Source: Clostridia bacterium
GTDB taxonomy: Bacteria; Bacillota; Clostridia; Oscillospirales; Acutalibacteraceae
DNA length: 64,000 nucleotides
Direction of reading: 5' to 3'
Assembly (NCBI GenBank): GCA_017415025.1
Contig: JAFQJH010000006.1
Span: 33,860-97,859, forward strand
Shown: positions 16,072 through 24,308 of the stretch, in pieces
How positions within the stretch are numbered: the stretch's first letter is position 1
Layout: each line of letters opens with the position of its first letter
Program-made: the position numbers and the translations under genes
The notes under the pieces: model-generated
Told to the model about the DNA's origin: nothing
Database searches by the model: none
What the model saw: only the letters and a program-made list of their open reading frames with translations

Positions 16072-17661
16072 TTATAATAATTTCAGCTCGTCGGCAAGAG
16101 TGTAGGGCGCATAATTTCTGACGAGAATATCGGCGCGTTCCTTATAGTATTGCTCATCCTTCTGCGCTTTTATGCGAAGCATTGCCGCGTCACGGGTCAG
16201 TCCGTCGCGCTTGAGAATACGCTCGAGACGTTCGTTTTCGGGTGCGGTGACGACAATCATTTTTGTGCAGTAGCGCTGAATGTCGCTGTCGAAAATCGCG
16301 GCGGCATCAATAACAACGCCCTTGTGCTCTTTTGTAAGATTTTTCTTTATAAAAGCAATCGACCATTCCGTTACCGCAGGATGAGTTATTGCGTTGAGCT
16401 TCTGTCGGTTTTCCTCGTCCGCAAAAGCCTTTTTTGCAAGAGCGGAGCGGACAAGCTCGCCGTTTTCGTCGAGAATATCCGAGCCGAAGACCCTTGCAAG
16501 CTCATCAAGCACGGGTGAGCCTTTTTCGACAACCGCACGTGCGGCAAAGTCTCCGTCAACGATAAGGTAGCCCTTTTCTTTGAGCATTTCGCCGACGGTG
16601 CTTTTTCCGGCACCCGTCTGACCCGTAAGACCGTAGATTACGGGCGGAGTGATAATTTTGAAGGCGGCGGCACGCAGAAGTCGGTTATAAACGCCCAGAC
16701 CGACGCCCTCGCTTGACGGTGCGCGCACGAAAACTCTTTTTGCGCCAAGCTCATCAAACTTACGAAGCTCTGCAAAAAGCAGATGCGCCTGCGCGTCAAG
16801 GTCGCCTTCATCACCAAAGGGAAGTGACGGAATGGGGATATCCTTTTCCTCGCCGTTAAAGCAGAGAGCCATATCTCCCTCTTGTCTGTCGCTGTCGATA
16901 AGGAACTTGAAGCTTTCAAGACTTCCCTCAACAATATATACTTGAGCCTTCGGCGAATAATGCTTATATTTCATACCCGGTGAAGCGGGTGCAACGCCGT
17001 CCTCAAGCTCCGAGATAACGGCAGGGTCAACCTCAATGTGACCGAGCACGCTTTCGAGCTGATCAACCGTAATTCCGCCCGGACGGAGAAGCCGCGGGGG
17101 ATTGGTTGCGAGCGTGATAACCGTCGATTCAATGCCGACGTCACATTCGCCGCCGTCTACAACGGCATTGATTTTGCCGTCAAGGTCGTGAAGAACGTGT
17201 TGTGCGGTGGTCGGGCTCGGTGAGCCTGATGAATTTGCCGACGGCGCGGCAAGCGGTACACCTGCAAGCTCAATTATTTTTCTTGCAATCGGGTGTGACG
17301 GCATACGCACGGCAACGGTTTCGAGCCTCGGCGCAACCTCGCGCGGAACGAGGTCTGACTTCGGCAGAATCATCGTCAGCGGTCCGGGCCAGAAGGCATC
17401 GGCAAGCTTTCTTGCGTTTTCGGGGAAAGCCGTTACAAGCGGATAAATCTCTTCAATCGAAGAAATGTGGACAATCATCGGGTTGTCCGTCGGTCTGCCC
17501 TTTGCCTCAAAAACACGGGAAACAGCCTCACCGTTATAAGCGTTGGCGGCAAGACCGTAGACTGTTTCGGTCGGGATTGCGACAAGTCCGCCGTCCTTTA
17601 ATATCTGTGCGGCCTCAAGAAGCTCGTTTTCGTCGCACTTTTTATAGAATTTCGTAATCAA
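16072..17661 (-). CDS. Fusion: L-threonylcarbamoyladenylate synthase (Sua5) plus dephospho-CoA kinase (CoaE)
   Basis: One uninterrupted frame of 529 residues. Residues ~8-200 are the YrdC/Sua5 domain (KDGGLVAIPTETVYGLAANA, KGRPTDNPMIVH, SANSSGSPSPTTA), which makes threonylcarbamoyl-AMP for the t6A37 tRNA modification. Residues ~225-335 are the Sua5-specific C-terminal domain (SPGMKYKHYSPKA). Residues ~343-529 are a complete CoaE kinase: IYGLTGQTGAGKST is the P-loop, DGDFAARAVVEKG the lid entry and THPAV the conserved CoaE motif; it phosphorylates dephospho-CoA in the last step of CoA synthesis. Each half has its normal length, so this is a true fusion and not a truncated pair. It starts 15 bases after prfA, linking it to translation genes. 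Confidence 0.93.
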   Translation of the reverse strand: MITKFYKKCDENELLEAAQILKDGGLVAIPTETVYGLAANAYNGEAVSRVFEAKGRPTDNPMIVHISSIEEIYPLVTAFPENARKLADAFWPGPLTMILPKSDLVPREVAPRLETVAVRMPSHPIARKIIELAGVPLAAPSANSSGSPSPTTAQHVLHDLDGKINAVVDGGECDVGIESTVITLATNPPRLLRPGGITVDQLESVLGHIEVDPAVISELEDGVAPASPGMKYKHYSPKAQVYIVEGSLESFKFLIDSDRQEGDMALCFNGEEKDIPIPSLPFGDEGDLDAQAHLLFAELRKFDELGAKRVFVRAPSSEGVGLGVYNRLLRAAAFKIITPPVIYGLTGQTGAGKSTVGEMLKEKGYLIVDGDFAARAVVEKGSPVLDELARVFGSDILDENGELVRSALAKKAFADEENRQKLNAITHPAVTEWSIAFIKKNLTKEHKGVVIDAAAIFDSDIQRYCTKMIVVTAPENERLERILKRDGLTRDAAMLRIKAQKDEQYYKERADILVRNYAPYTLADELKLL

Positions 17662-17676
17662 AAAATCACCTCGGAA

Positions 17677-18744
17677 TTATTCCGATTTCAGCTTTTCTGC
17701 GGTGTCTGCTGTGATGAGTGCATCAATCACTTCGTCAAGATCGCCGTTGAGAATAGCTTCTAATTTATATAAAGTAAGTCCGATTCTGTGGTCGCTGACG
17801 CGTCCCTGCGGATAGTTGTAGGTGCGGATTCGCTCGCTTCGGTCACCTGTACCGACCTGCGATTTGCGCTCGCCCGCAATTTCCTTGTTCTGCTTTTCGC
17901 GCTCGGCTTCAAGAATACGGGAACGCAGAATCTTCATCGCCTTATCCTTATTCTTGTGCTGGCTTCGCTCGTCCTGACACTCAACAACAGTGCCTGTCGG
18001 CAGATGAGTGATGCGGATTGCAGACTCGGTTTTGTTGATATGCTGACCGCCCGCACCGCTCGAACGGAAGGTGTCAATCTGAAGGTCGGCAGGATTGATT
18101 TCAACGTCAACGTCCTGCGCCTCGGGAAGAACGGCAACCGTAACCGTTGAGGTGTGGATTCGTCCCTGTGATTCCGTTTCGGGAACACGCTGAACGCGGT
18201 GAACACCGCTTTCGAATTTAAAGCGCGAATATGCGCCGTCACCGCTTATCATAAAGCTGACTTCCTTAAAGCCGCCAAGCTCTGTCGGGTTAGCACTCAG
18301 AATTTCGGGCTTCCAGCCGCGAGCCTCAGCATACATCGAGTACATTCTGAAAAGAGAGTTTGCAAACAGCGCGGATTCCTCACCGCCTGCACCGCCGCGT
18401 ATTTCAATAATAACATTGCGGTCGTCGTTCGGGTCGCGCGGAAGAAGCAGAATTTTCAACTCCTCGCCGATAACCTCGACCTGCTGTTTGGAGTCCTCGA
18501 GCTGTTCGAGCACCATTTCGCGGAAATCCTTGTCAAGTCCGCCCTCATCGAGAAGCATTTTTGCTTCTTCAAGGTCGGCGACAACCTTTTTGTATTCACG
18601 GTATTTTTCAACTATCGGTGTAAGATGCTTGACATCCTGCATCAGCTTGCGGTATTTCTCCATATCCGACACAACGTCGGGGTCGCAAAGCTGTGCGTTG
18701 ATATCCTCAAATTTTTCCTCAACCGATTTCAATTTATCAAGCAT
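17677..18744 (-). CDS. prfA: Peptide chain release factor 1
   Basis: 355 residues, normal RF1 length. The GGQ loop ([16 protein letters not shown]) near residue 230 drives peptidyl-tRNA hydrolysis, with Gln as the site of N5-methylation in other bacteria. The flanking domain 2 should read UAA and UAG. CGGAGG lies upstream of the ATG at 18744. The usual partner methyltransferase prmC is not adjacent; instead prfA is followed by the Sua5-CoaE fusion. Sua5 is a known prfA neighbour in Firmicutes. Confidence 0.97.
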   Translation of the reverse strand: MLDKLKSVEEKFEDINAQLCDPDVVSDMEKYRKLMQDVKHLTPIVEKYREYKKVVADLEEAKMLLDEGGLDKDFREMVLEQLEDSKQQVEVIGEELKILLLPRDPNDDRNVIIEIRGGAGGEESALFANSLFRMYSMYAEARGWKPEILSANPTELGGFKEVSFMISGDGAYSRFKFESGVHRVQRVPETESQGRIHTSTVTVAVLPEAQDVDVEINPADLQIDTFRSSGAGGQHINKTESAIRITHLPTGTVVECQDERSQHKNKDKAMKILRSRILEAEREKQNKEIAGERKSQVGTGDRSERIRTYNYPQGRVSDHRIGLTLYKLEAILNGDLDEVIDALITADTAEKLKSE

Positions 18745-18783
18745 AAAATCCTCCGGATGTTAATGTGTTGCACAAGTGAAAGG

Positions 18784-19443
18784 TTACTCTTGTGCAGAAT
18801 AATTATCAATGTAGGCTATATACGAATTTTTATAAACCTCGCTGTCATAATCAAACAAGTTTTTTTCAAATTCTTCCTCAGTCAGGTCTTCAATGTTTGT
18901 GAGAACATAAAAGCAGAAATTATTTGTTCCAAACATTTTATAAGTTAAGCTGACATCAAAGGTCTTCAAGTATTTAAATTTTTGTTCTCGGCAGTCAATA
19001 GAATCACAAGGTTGTGATTTAAGTTCAGTCTCGTTATGATGCACACAGAAATGTCCGTCACAAGTCAATGTGTATTCTTTGCCGTCAAAAACAAGCTTTT
19101 TGCAATCCAAACCTTCGGAAGCAGCAGGTGCACCGCCAGTGTATGCCAAATTGATTTCCGCGGATTCACCGTTTTTACAGTTTTCAACAAAGGACTCCAA
19201 ACGGTGAGCACCTTTCATTTCGTCGTAATACGGAATTTCTTCCTCAGGAAAATAATAATAGGTATCAAAAGAAACAGCGTTCCTTTCATTTATTTTATCA
19301 TCGATGGGGTTTGTTATAAAGCTTTCGAAATTAGCAAAAGAAAAGAATTTATCAGTATTCTGCAAAAAAATCACAATCAATACCACAATTGCAACAGCAA
19401 GTATAGCAATCGCTGTTTTTTTGCCTTTCGTCAAAGCTTTCAT
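18784..19443 (-). CDS. Membrane-anchored lineage-specific protein, unknown function
   Basis: 219 residues from the ATG at 19443, with AGGAGG upstream. One N-terminal membrane segment (KKTAIAILAVAIVVLIVIFL, ~7-27) is followed by an acidic, Cys-containing domain that may be extracellular; four cysteines (in DCKKL, TCDGHFCVHH, DCREQ) could form disulfides. It is AT-richer than prfA and DUF951, between which it sits, and no family is recognised, so it looks like a recent insertion into a conserved housekeeping cluster. The 40 bases to prfA show no terminator. Confidence 0.7.
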   Translation of the reverse strand: MKALTKGKKTAIAILAVAIVVLIVIFLQNTDKFFSFANFESFITNPIDDKINERNAVSFDTYYYFPEEEIPYYDEMKGAHRLESFVENCKNGESAEINLAYTGGAPAASEGLDCKKLVFDGKEYTLTCDGHFCVHHNETELKSQPCDSIDCREQKFKYLKTFDVSLTYKMFGTNNFCFYVLTNIEDLTEEEFEKNLFDYDSEVYKNSYIAYIDNYSAQE

Positions 19444-19457
19444 TTTCAAGCCTCCTG

Positions 19458-19655
19458 TCACTTTTTAATTTCCTCGTCCCCGCGGAGGATTTTACGGATG
19501 TTTTTCTCTGCCTTGACACGCGGTACCATAACCTCGTGGCCGCATTTTTCGCACTTGATTTTAAAATCCATTCCCGAGCGCAATACATCAAAGGTATTAC
19601 AGCCGCACGGATGATTTTTCTTCATCACGAGCTTGTCGCCGACACGAACATCCAT
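19458..19655 (-). CDS. DUF951 family small zinc-ribbon-like protein
   Basis: 65 residues, normal for DUF951. MDVRVGDKLVMKKNHPCGC opens the protein, and CEKCGHEVMVPR supplies the second cysteine pair, so four cysteines (CGC...CEKC) may bind zinc. CGGAGGG precedes the start. The family is widespread in Firmicutes and often beside translation or chromosome-partition genes; its role is unknown. First gene of the minus-strand cluster, with its own promoter. Confidence 0.9.
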   Translation of the reverse strand: MDVRVGDKLVMKKNHPCGCNTFDVLRSGMDFKIKCEKCGHEVMVPRVKAEKNIRKILRGDEEIKK

Positions 19656-19698
19656 TGTTTATCCCTCCGATTTAAAAAGATATTGTTGTTAATTATGT

Positions 19699-19727
19699 AT
19701 TATAACACATTTAATCCCACAGAGCAA
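19699..19727 (-). promoter_or_regulatory. Promoter for DUF951 and downstream genes
   Basis: On the minus strand TTGCTC, 17-nt spacer, TATAAT. Confidence 0.6.
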
Positions 19728-19748
19728 GAATTCGTGTAATAAGATGTG

Positions 19749-19912
19749 CAAATTTTAATTTGTAGGGAAGAAATATTGCAAAAACAAACTTAGTGCGTGT
19801 AGGGATGGGCCTCCCGGACCATCCGTAGATTCTGCTGTTTTCAGGACGGTCGAGGACGCCCGTCCCTACGCGGCTCATTACAAATATCCCGATAAATCCC
19901 CAATTCACCCAA
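19749..19912 (+). repeat. Dispersed REPIN-like repeat, copy A (~160 bp)
   Basis: Near-identical in inverted orientation to 48245-48402. The core has two inverted palindromic units: one starts GTAGGGATGGGCC near 19799, the other ends GCCCGTCCCTAC near 19868, around a ~20-nt spacer. It occupies the 336-base gap between DUF951 and the S1 gene; the only other signal noticed there is the DUF951 promoter. Confidence 0.9.
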
Positions 19913-19992
19913 CAAAACCTGATTATATTTTTGTCATTAACAAATAAAAATTTCATATATTTTAAGTAGAAAAACAAAGGTGGTAAAACATT

Positions 19993-20916
19993 ATGCAAAA
20001 TTTCAAACCCGAGGGTCAGCTTATCGGCACACCCTCAAACCGCGCAATCCTTTCTTCTCCCGCATCGCTTCACGAGGCTTTTCTGACGGGTGAAACCGTC
20101 GAGGCGCGCGCCTTGCTGTGCGATAAAAACCACGATCTGCGCGTTGACCTTGGCTGTATGTACGGTATCATTCCGCATGAGGAGGGCGCGGTCGGCATCA
20201 GTGACGGCTCGGTCAGGGATATCGCCCTCATCTCTCGCGTTAACAAGCCCGTGATGTTCCATATTCTCGGCTTCCGCCGCGATATGAACGACAGGGAATA
20301 TGCCATTCTCAGCCGCCGTTCCGTTCAACAGGACTGCCTTGACAATTATATTTCAAAACTGCGTCCGGGCGACGTTATCGAAGCAAAGGTCGCACATATG
20401 GAAAGCTTCGGCGTGTTCCTTGATATCGGCGCGGGCATAAACGGTCTTCTTCCGATTGACAGCATTTCCGTTTCCCGTATTCCGCATCCGTCCGTGCGTT
20501 TTCACATCGGTCAGATGATAAAGGTTGTTGTCAAATCCGTGGATGACCTGGGCAGAATCACTTTTTCTCACAAGGAGCTGCTCGGCACGTGGGAGCAGAA
20601 CGCGGGTGAGTTCTCCCCGGGCGAAACCGTACCCGGAATTGTACGTTCAATCGAGAATTACGGAATTTTTGTTGAGCTTACTCCGAATCTTGCGGGTCTT
20701 GCTGAATATTCCGAGGGAATCACAGCGGGCTGTCACGCGGGAGTATATATTAAAAGTATGCTGCCCGAGCGTATGAAAATAAAGCTGATTATCGTTGATG
20801 CGTTCGAGGCGGAATATCCGACTCCGCCGATTAAGTATTATACCGATTCTGATCATATTGATCATTGGATTTATTCTCCCGTTCAATGCTCAAAGGTGAT
20901 CGAGAGTATTTTTTGA
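19993..20916 (+). CDS. S1 RNA-binding domain protein (RpsA-like)
   Basis: 307 residues with at least two S1 OB-folds: residues ~115-190 (LRPGDVIEAKVAHMESFGVFLDIG) and ~205-265 (FSPGETVPGIVRSIENYGIFVEL). Residues ~30-110 look like a degenerate third fold. Such truncated S1 proteins occur widely in Clostridia and are thought to bind mRNA or the ribosome; a true bacterial S1 with six domains is longer. It is monocistronic as far as can be seen, followed by the PHP operon with its own promoter. AAGGTGG is the ribosome binding site. Confidence 0.88.
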   Translation: MQNFKPEGQLIGTPSNRAILSSPASLHEAFLTGETVEARALLCDKNHDLRVDLGCMYGIIPHEEGAVGISDGSVRDIALISRVNKPVMFHILGFRRDMNDREYAILSRRSVQQDCLDNYISKLRPGDVIEAKVAHMESFGVFLDIGAGINGLLPIDSISVSRIPHPSVRFHIGQMIKVVVKSVDDLGRITFSHKELLGTWEQNAGEFSPGETVPGIVRSIENYGIFVELTPNLAGLAEYSEGITAGCHAGVYIKSMLPERMKIKLIIVDAFEAEYPTPPIKYYTDSDHIDHWIYSPVQCSKVIESIF

Positions 20917-20959
20917 CAGGCTTTTCGTCATTTTTCCGCCATTATAAACAAATTTCTGC

Positions 20960-20988
20960 TTGCTTTTTAAGTGGTTTTGCGTTATAAT
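20960..20988 (+). promoter_or_regulatory. Promoter for the PHP-domain operon
   Basis: TTGCTT (20960-20965), 17-nt spacer, TATAAT (20983-20988). Confidence 0.65.
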
Positions 20989-21049
20989 AGCATTAGATAA
21001 GTATCGCTATTATTCGCTTATGTAATGCAATTGGGAGGATTGTTGAAAA

Positions 21050-21919
21050 ATGACGGCAGATTTACATTGTCATACAAAACTGTCTGATGGCTCAATGGGT
21101 ATCGACGACATCATCATTCTGGCACAAAAACGCGGTGTTGACACTCTTGCTATCACCGACCGCGATTGCCTTGCAGGTACAGTAAGAGCAAAGCTCATCG
21201 GTGAAAGACACGGAATCAAGGTCATTCCCGGTGTTGAAATTTCTTCTTACGACAGCGAGAATAAGACAGAGGTTTATATTATCGGCTATCTCAGCGATTC
21301 TCCTGACCGTCTCGAGGGCTTATGCCACCGCAATCTTGTTGCAAGAAAGCGTGCGGCACAGTATATGATGATTAAAGCGGCGCAGAAGTATCCGATTTCT
21401 GCCGACCTTGTTCTTAAATGCGCCCAGGGTTCAACGAACGTGTACCCTGTACATATAATGTCCGCACTTATTGAAAGCGGAATGACAACCGAGCTTTACG
21501 GCGAGCTTTACAATGAGCTCTTTACCGAGGGTAACGAAAACAGCATCCTCGTCCGTCCGAAGCTGCCCGAGCCCGAAGAGGTTATCGAGGCAATTCACGA
21601 TGCGGGCGGTATCGCAATTCTTGCTTATGCAGGAACCTTCGAAGGAACAAATGTTATTGAAAAGCTTATCAAAGCAGGGCTTGACGGCATTGAGGTATGG
21701 TGTCCTCAGCTCGATGAAGAAGCATCAGCCCGTCTTGCAAAATTTGCTAAAAAGAACGGACTTCTTGCAGTCGGCGGAAGTGATTTCAAGGGAAGAAATA
21801 ACAAGTATTGCGTGAGCCTCGGCTCATATTCAACACCCGAAGCGAATTACAGTGAGTTTGCAAATTATAAGGCAAAAATCCGCAGACAGCAGAAAAAGAA
21901 TGCTGCCGAAGAAAAATAA
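21050..21919 (+). CDS. PHP-domain protein with a degenerate metal site
   Basis: 289 residues. DLHCHTKLSDGS is the PHP HxH motif and GVEIS carries the Glu ligand. PHP proteins are metal-dependent phosphoesterases: polymerase proofreading domains, histidinol phosphatase, or the nucleotide-trimming YciV/RNase AM group, which it resembles in size. Three usual histidine ligands are changed: TDHD reads TDRD (residue ~43), AHP reads AYA (residue ~191), and SDFH reads SDFK (residue ~246). Either the metal set is reduced or the protein has lost catalysis. The protein downstream begins 20 bases later, so they are co-transcribed. Confidence 0.82.
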   Translation: MTADLHCHTKLSDGSMGIDDIIILAQKRGVDTLAITDRDCLAGTVRAKLIGERHGIKVIPGVEISSYDSENKTEVYIIGYLSDSPDRLEGLCHRNLVARKRAAQYMMIKAAQKYPISADLVLKCAQGSTNVYPVHIMSALIESGMTTELYGELYNELFTEGNENSILVRPKLPEPEEVIEAIHDAGGIAILAYAGTFEGTNVIEKLIKAGLDGIEVWCPQLDEEASARLAKFAKKNGLLAVGGSDFKGRNNKYCVSLGSYSTPEANYSEFANYKAKIRRQQKKNAAEEK

Positions 21920-21939
21920 CTCGTTGGGAGAAGATAAAA

Positions 21940-22485
21940 ATGGCTGACGACAGAGACATTAAAATCTACGTCAAAAAATCTGTGAGCGAGACAACGGAGT
22001 TCAAGAGCCTTACCGACGAAATTCAGCTCCATATTTCTAACGGAAACAGGGAGAAGGCTATTGCTCTTGGCGAAAGTCTGGCAAAGGTAAAGCCCGAGGA
22101 CAATGTAGTTGACCTGAGCGGCTTCAATATGACTGCGGCGCTCCTTTATCAGATAAGAGTTCTGTTCACCTTTGTTGCGGAATACCGTATTCAGCACAAG
22201 CTTCCCGTTGAGTTTCTTGCAGATACGGCAAGCTCTGCAATGTACGATTATTTTAAGGCGAACGAAAGCGGCTATTACGATAATATTTCCGACGGCGGTG
22301 CGTTTACCTTTTATCTGCTTGCTCTTAAAAAGGGCGGCGACGTTGCCGAAAATATCGGCGAGCAGTTCGCAAAGCTTTGCAACATAAGCTGGCAGGAGAT
22401 TGCAGACCTCGGCAAGCGTGTTTTTACCGATGCGTCACAGTTTTTTGACAGTATGATTGACGAAGTAACTTTTGAAGAAGTTTAA
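21940..22485 (+). CDS. Protein of unknown function, co-transcribed with the PHP protein
   Basis: 181 residues, no membrane segment or signal peptide. The central part is helical (AALLYQIRVLFTFVAEYRIQ), and the N terminus (DIKIYVKKSVSETTEF) looks beta. No metal or nucleotide motifs are seen. TGGGAG upstream supports the ATG. Position suggests it works with the PHP protein. The pair ends in a strong terminator at 22501-22545. Confidence 0.72.
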   Translation: MADDRDIKIYVKKSVSETTEFKSLTDEIQLHISNGNREKAIALGESLAKVKPEDNVVDLSGFNMTAALLYQIRVLFTFVAEYRIQHKLPVEFLADTASSAMYDYFKANESGYYDNISDGGAFTFYLLALKKGGDVAENIGEQFAKLCNISWQEIADLGKRVFTDASQFFDSMIDEVTFEEV

Positions 22486-22500
22486 TTTTATAAAAAATAT

Positions 22501-22545
22501 AATGAGCTGTAAGAACGTTATGTTTTTACAGCTCATTTTCGTTTT
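22501..22545. terminator. Terminator between the PHP operon and the convergent symporter
   Basis: AATGAGCTGTAA (22501-22512) pairs with TTACAGCTCATT (22526-22537), followed by a T-rich tract. Confidence 0.85.
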
Positions 22546-22550
22546 ACTGT

Positions 22551-24101
22551 TTATTCGGTTTCGATTGAATGTTTTGCTTTTACGGTTACCGTTCTGTCGT
22601 AGCAGGAGAAGATTTCATCAACCTTCTTCTTGTCGGGAGCCTTCGTGATAAGGCTTACAACGGGAACGATTATAAGTCCTGCAAGCATACAGAAGGCGCC
22701 TGCGTTGATTGGTGACCGGAGGAGAGTCGGGAAGATATCCTTTGCCACGATGTTAGCTATCATAAATACCGAAGAGAAAATGAAGCTTGCCCAACAGCCT
22801 GCCTTGGTTGTGCGCTTCCAATACAGACCGAAGAGGAACGGCGCGAGGAATGCGCCTGCGAGTGCGCCCCACGAAACGCCCATAAGCTGTGCGATGAAGG
22901 TAACATTTGACTTGTACTGAACAATTGCAATTACAACAGAAATTGCGATAAATACAACTATGAGCATTCTCATAATAAGAAGCTGCTGTTTTTCGCTCAT
23001 ATCCTTTTTGATATTGCCCTTGAGGAAGTCGAGCGTGAGCGTTGAGCTTGAAGTGAGAACAAGTGAAGAAAGCGTTGACATTGACGCCGAAAGAACAAGA
23101 ATAACAACGATTGCAATAAGGATTGTCGGAAGACCCGAGAGCATTGTCGGGATAACGGAGTCGTATCCGTTTGCGGCGATGTCAATCTCGTCGGAGAAAA
23201 GTCTGCCGAAGCCGCCGAGGAAGTAGCATCCGCCCGCAACAACAGCGGCAAAGAAGGTTGAAATAATCATACCCTTGTTAATAGCCTTTTCGCTCTTGAT
23301 AGCGTAGAACTTCTGTACCATCTGCGGAAGTCCCCATGTGCCGAGCGAGGTAAGAATCATAACGCCGAAGAGGTTGATCGGGTCGGGGCCGAAGAAGGAG
23401 GCGAAAACGCCCGGAGTTTCGGAAACTGACGGGTCGTAAACCTGACCGAGTCCGTCAAGAGCCGCCATAAATCCGCCCTTTGAGTTGAGCACGGCAACGA
23501 TAACTGCAACGATACCGATGAGCATAATAACACCCTGAATAAAATCGTTGATAGCGGTTGCCATATATCCGCCCGCGATAACGTAAATCGCGGTAAAAAT
23601 TGCCATAATGATAACGCATACGGAATAGTCAATGTCAAAAGCCATTCCGAAAAGACGGCTCAGGCCGTTGTAAAGAGATGCGGTGTAGGGGATAAGGAAA
23701 ATGAAGATGATGGCAGATGATGCGATTTTGAGTGATTTTGAGTTGAATCTGCCTTCAAAGAACTGCGGCATTGTTGCAGAGTTGAGGTGCTGTGTCATAA
23801 CACGGGTGCGCCTGCCGAGGACAGCCCACGCGAGAAGTGAGCCGAGAAGCGCGTTTGCAATACCTGCCCACGTTGCGGCGATACCGTATTTCCAGCCGAA
23901 CTGACCTGCATAACCGACGAAAACAACGGCGGAAAAGTAAGACGTGCCGTAAGCGAAGGCGGTCAGCCACGGGCCGACACTTCTGCCGCCGAGAACAAAG
24001 CCGTTAACATCGGTGGAGTTTTTGCGGCAATAAAGGCCGACACCTATCATCACGCCGAAAAACAGCACTAACATACCGAGTTTGATAATCATATCTGTCA
24101 T
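22551..24101 (-). CDS. Sodium:solute symporter (SSS / SGLT-PutP family)
   Basis: 516 residues with about thirteen hydrophobic segments. FVLGGRSVGPWLTAFAYGTSYFSAV in the first helices is the typical SSS region, and later SASMSTLSSLVLTSSSTLTLD carries the Ser/Thr sodium-site helix. These carriers import sugars, amino acids or organic acids with Na+. The divergent GH27 gene points to a galactoside or related sugar as substrate, but that is inference. AGGAGGAG precedes the start. Its promoter (24179-24207) overlaps a CTTTAAA operator also found before the aldolase gene. Confidence 0.92.
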   Translation of the reverse strand: MTDMIIKLGMLVLFFGVMIGVGLYCRKNSTDVNGFVLGGRSVGPWLTAFAYGTSYFSAVVFVGYAGQFGWKYGIAATWAGIANALLGSLLAWAVLGRRTRVMTQHLNSATMPQFFEGRFNSKSLKIASSAIIFIFLIPYTASLYNGLSRLFGMAFDIDYSVCVIIMAIFTAIYVIAGGYMATAINDFIQGVIMLIGIVAVIVAVLNSKGGFMAALDGLGQVYDPSVSETPGVFASFFGPDPINLFGVMILTSLGTWGLPQMVQKFYAIKSEKAINKGMIISTFFAAVVAGGCYFLGGFGRLFSDEIDIAANGYDSVIPTMLSGLPTILIAIVVILVLSASMSTLSSLVLTSSSTLTLDFLKGNIKKDMSEKQQLLIMRMLIVVFIAISVVIAIVQYKSNVTFIAQLMGVSWGALAGAFLAPFLFGLYWKRTTKAGCWASFIFSSVFMIANIVAKDIFPTLLRSPINAGAFCMLAGLIIVPVVSLITKAPDKKKVDEIFSCYDRTVTVKAKHSIETE

Positions 24102-24156
24102 AAAAACTCCTCCTGACTTTCAGATTTAACAAAGATTTTATCCTTGCTGTTCATCA

Positions 24157-24180
24157 CTTTAAAGTTTTAACGCTTTAAAG
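24157..24180 (-). promoter_or_regulatory. Putative operator of CTTTAAA repeats at the symporter start
   Basis: CTTTAAAG at both ends with TTTTAACG between, overlapping the -10 box and transcript start of the symporter gene. Same pattern as 1658-1683. Confidence 0.45.
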
Positions 24181-24207
24181 TTTAACACTTTCAATCATTA
24201 AAGTCAA
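24179..24207 (-). promoter_or_regulatory. Promoter for the symporter gene
   Basis: On the minus strand TTGACT (24207-24202), 17-nt spacer, TAAACT (24184-24179). Confidence 0.65.
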
Positions 24208-24251
24208 GAGGGATTTTAAATTTTTTCTTTTTGTCCTGCCTGATGGTGTGC

Positions 24252-24280
24252 TTGCCTTTTTTATAAGTATATGCTACAAT
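24252..24280 (+). promoter_or_regulatory. Promoter for the GH27 gene
   Basis: TTGCCT (24252-24257), 17-nt spacer, TACAAT (24275-24280). Confidence 0.6.
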
Positions 24281-24308
24281 TTTTATATAGAAATCGGGAG
24301 GTTTTATT

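Noticed and set aside
16072-17661. Frameshift or missed stop producing an artificial Sua5-CoaE fusion
   Set aside because: Both halves are complete with a normal linker and the same codon use, so a real fusion is more likely.
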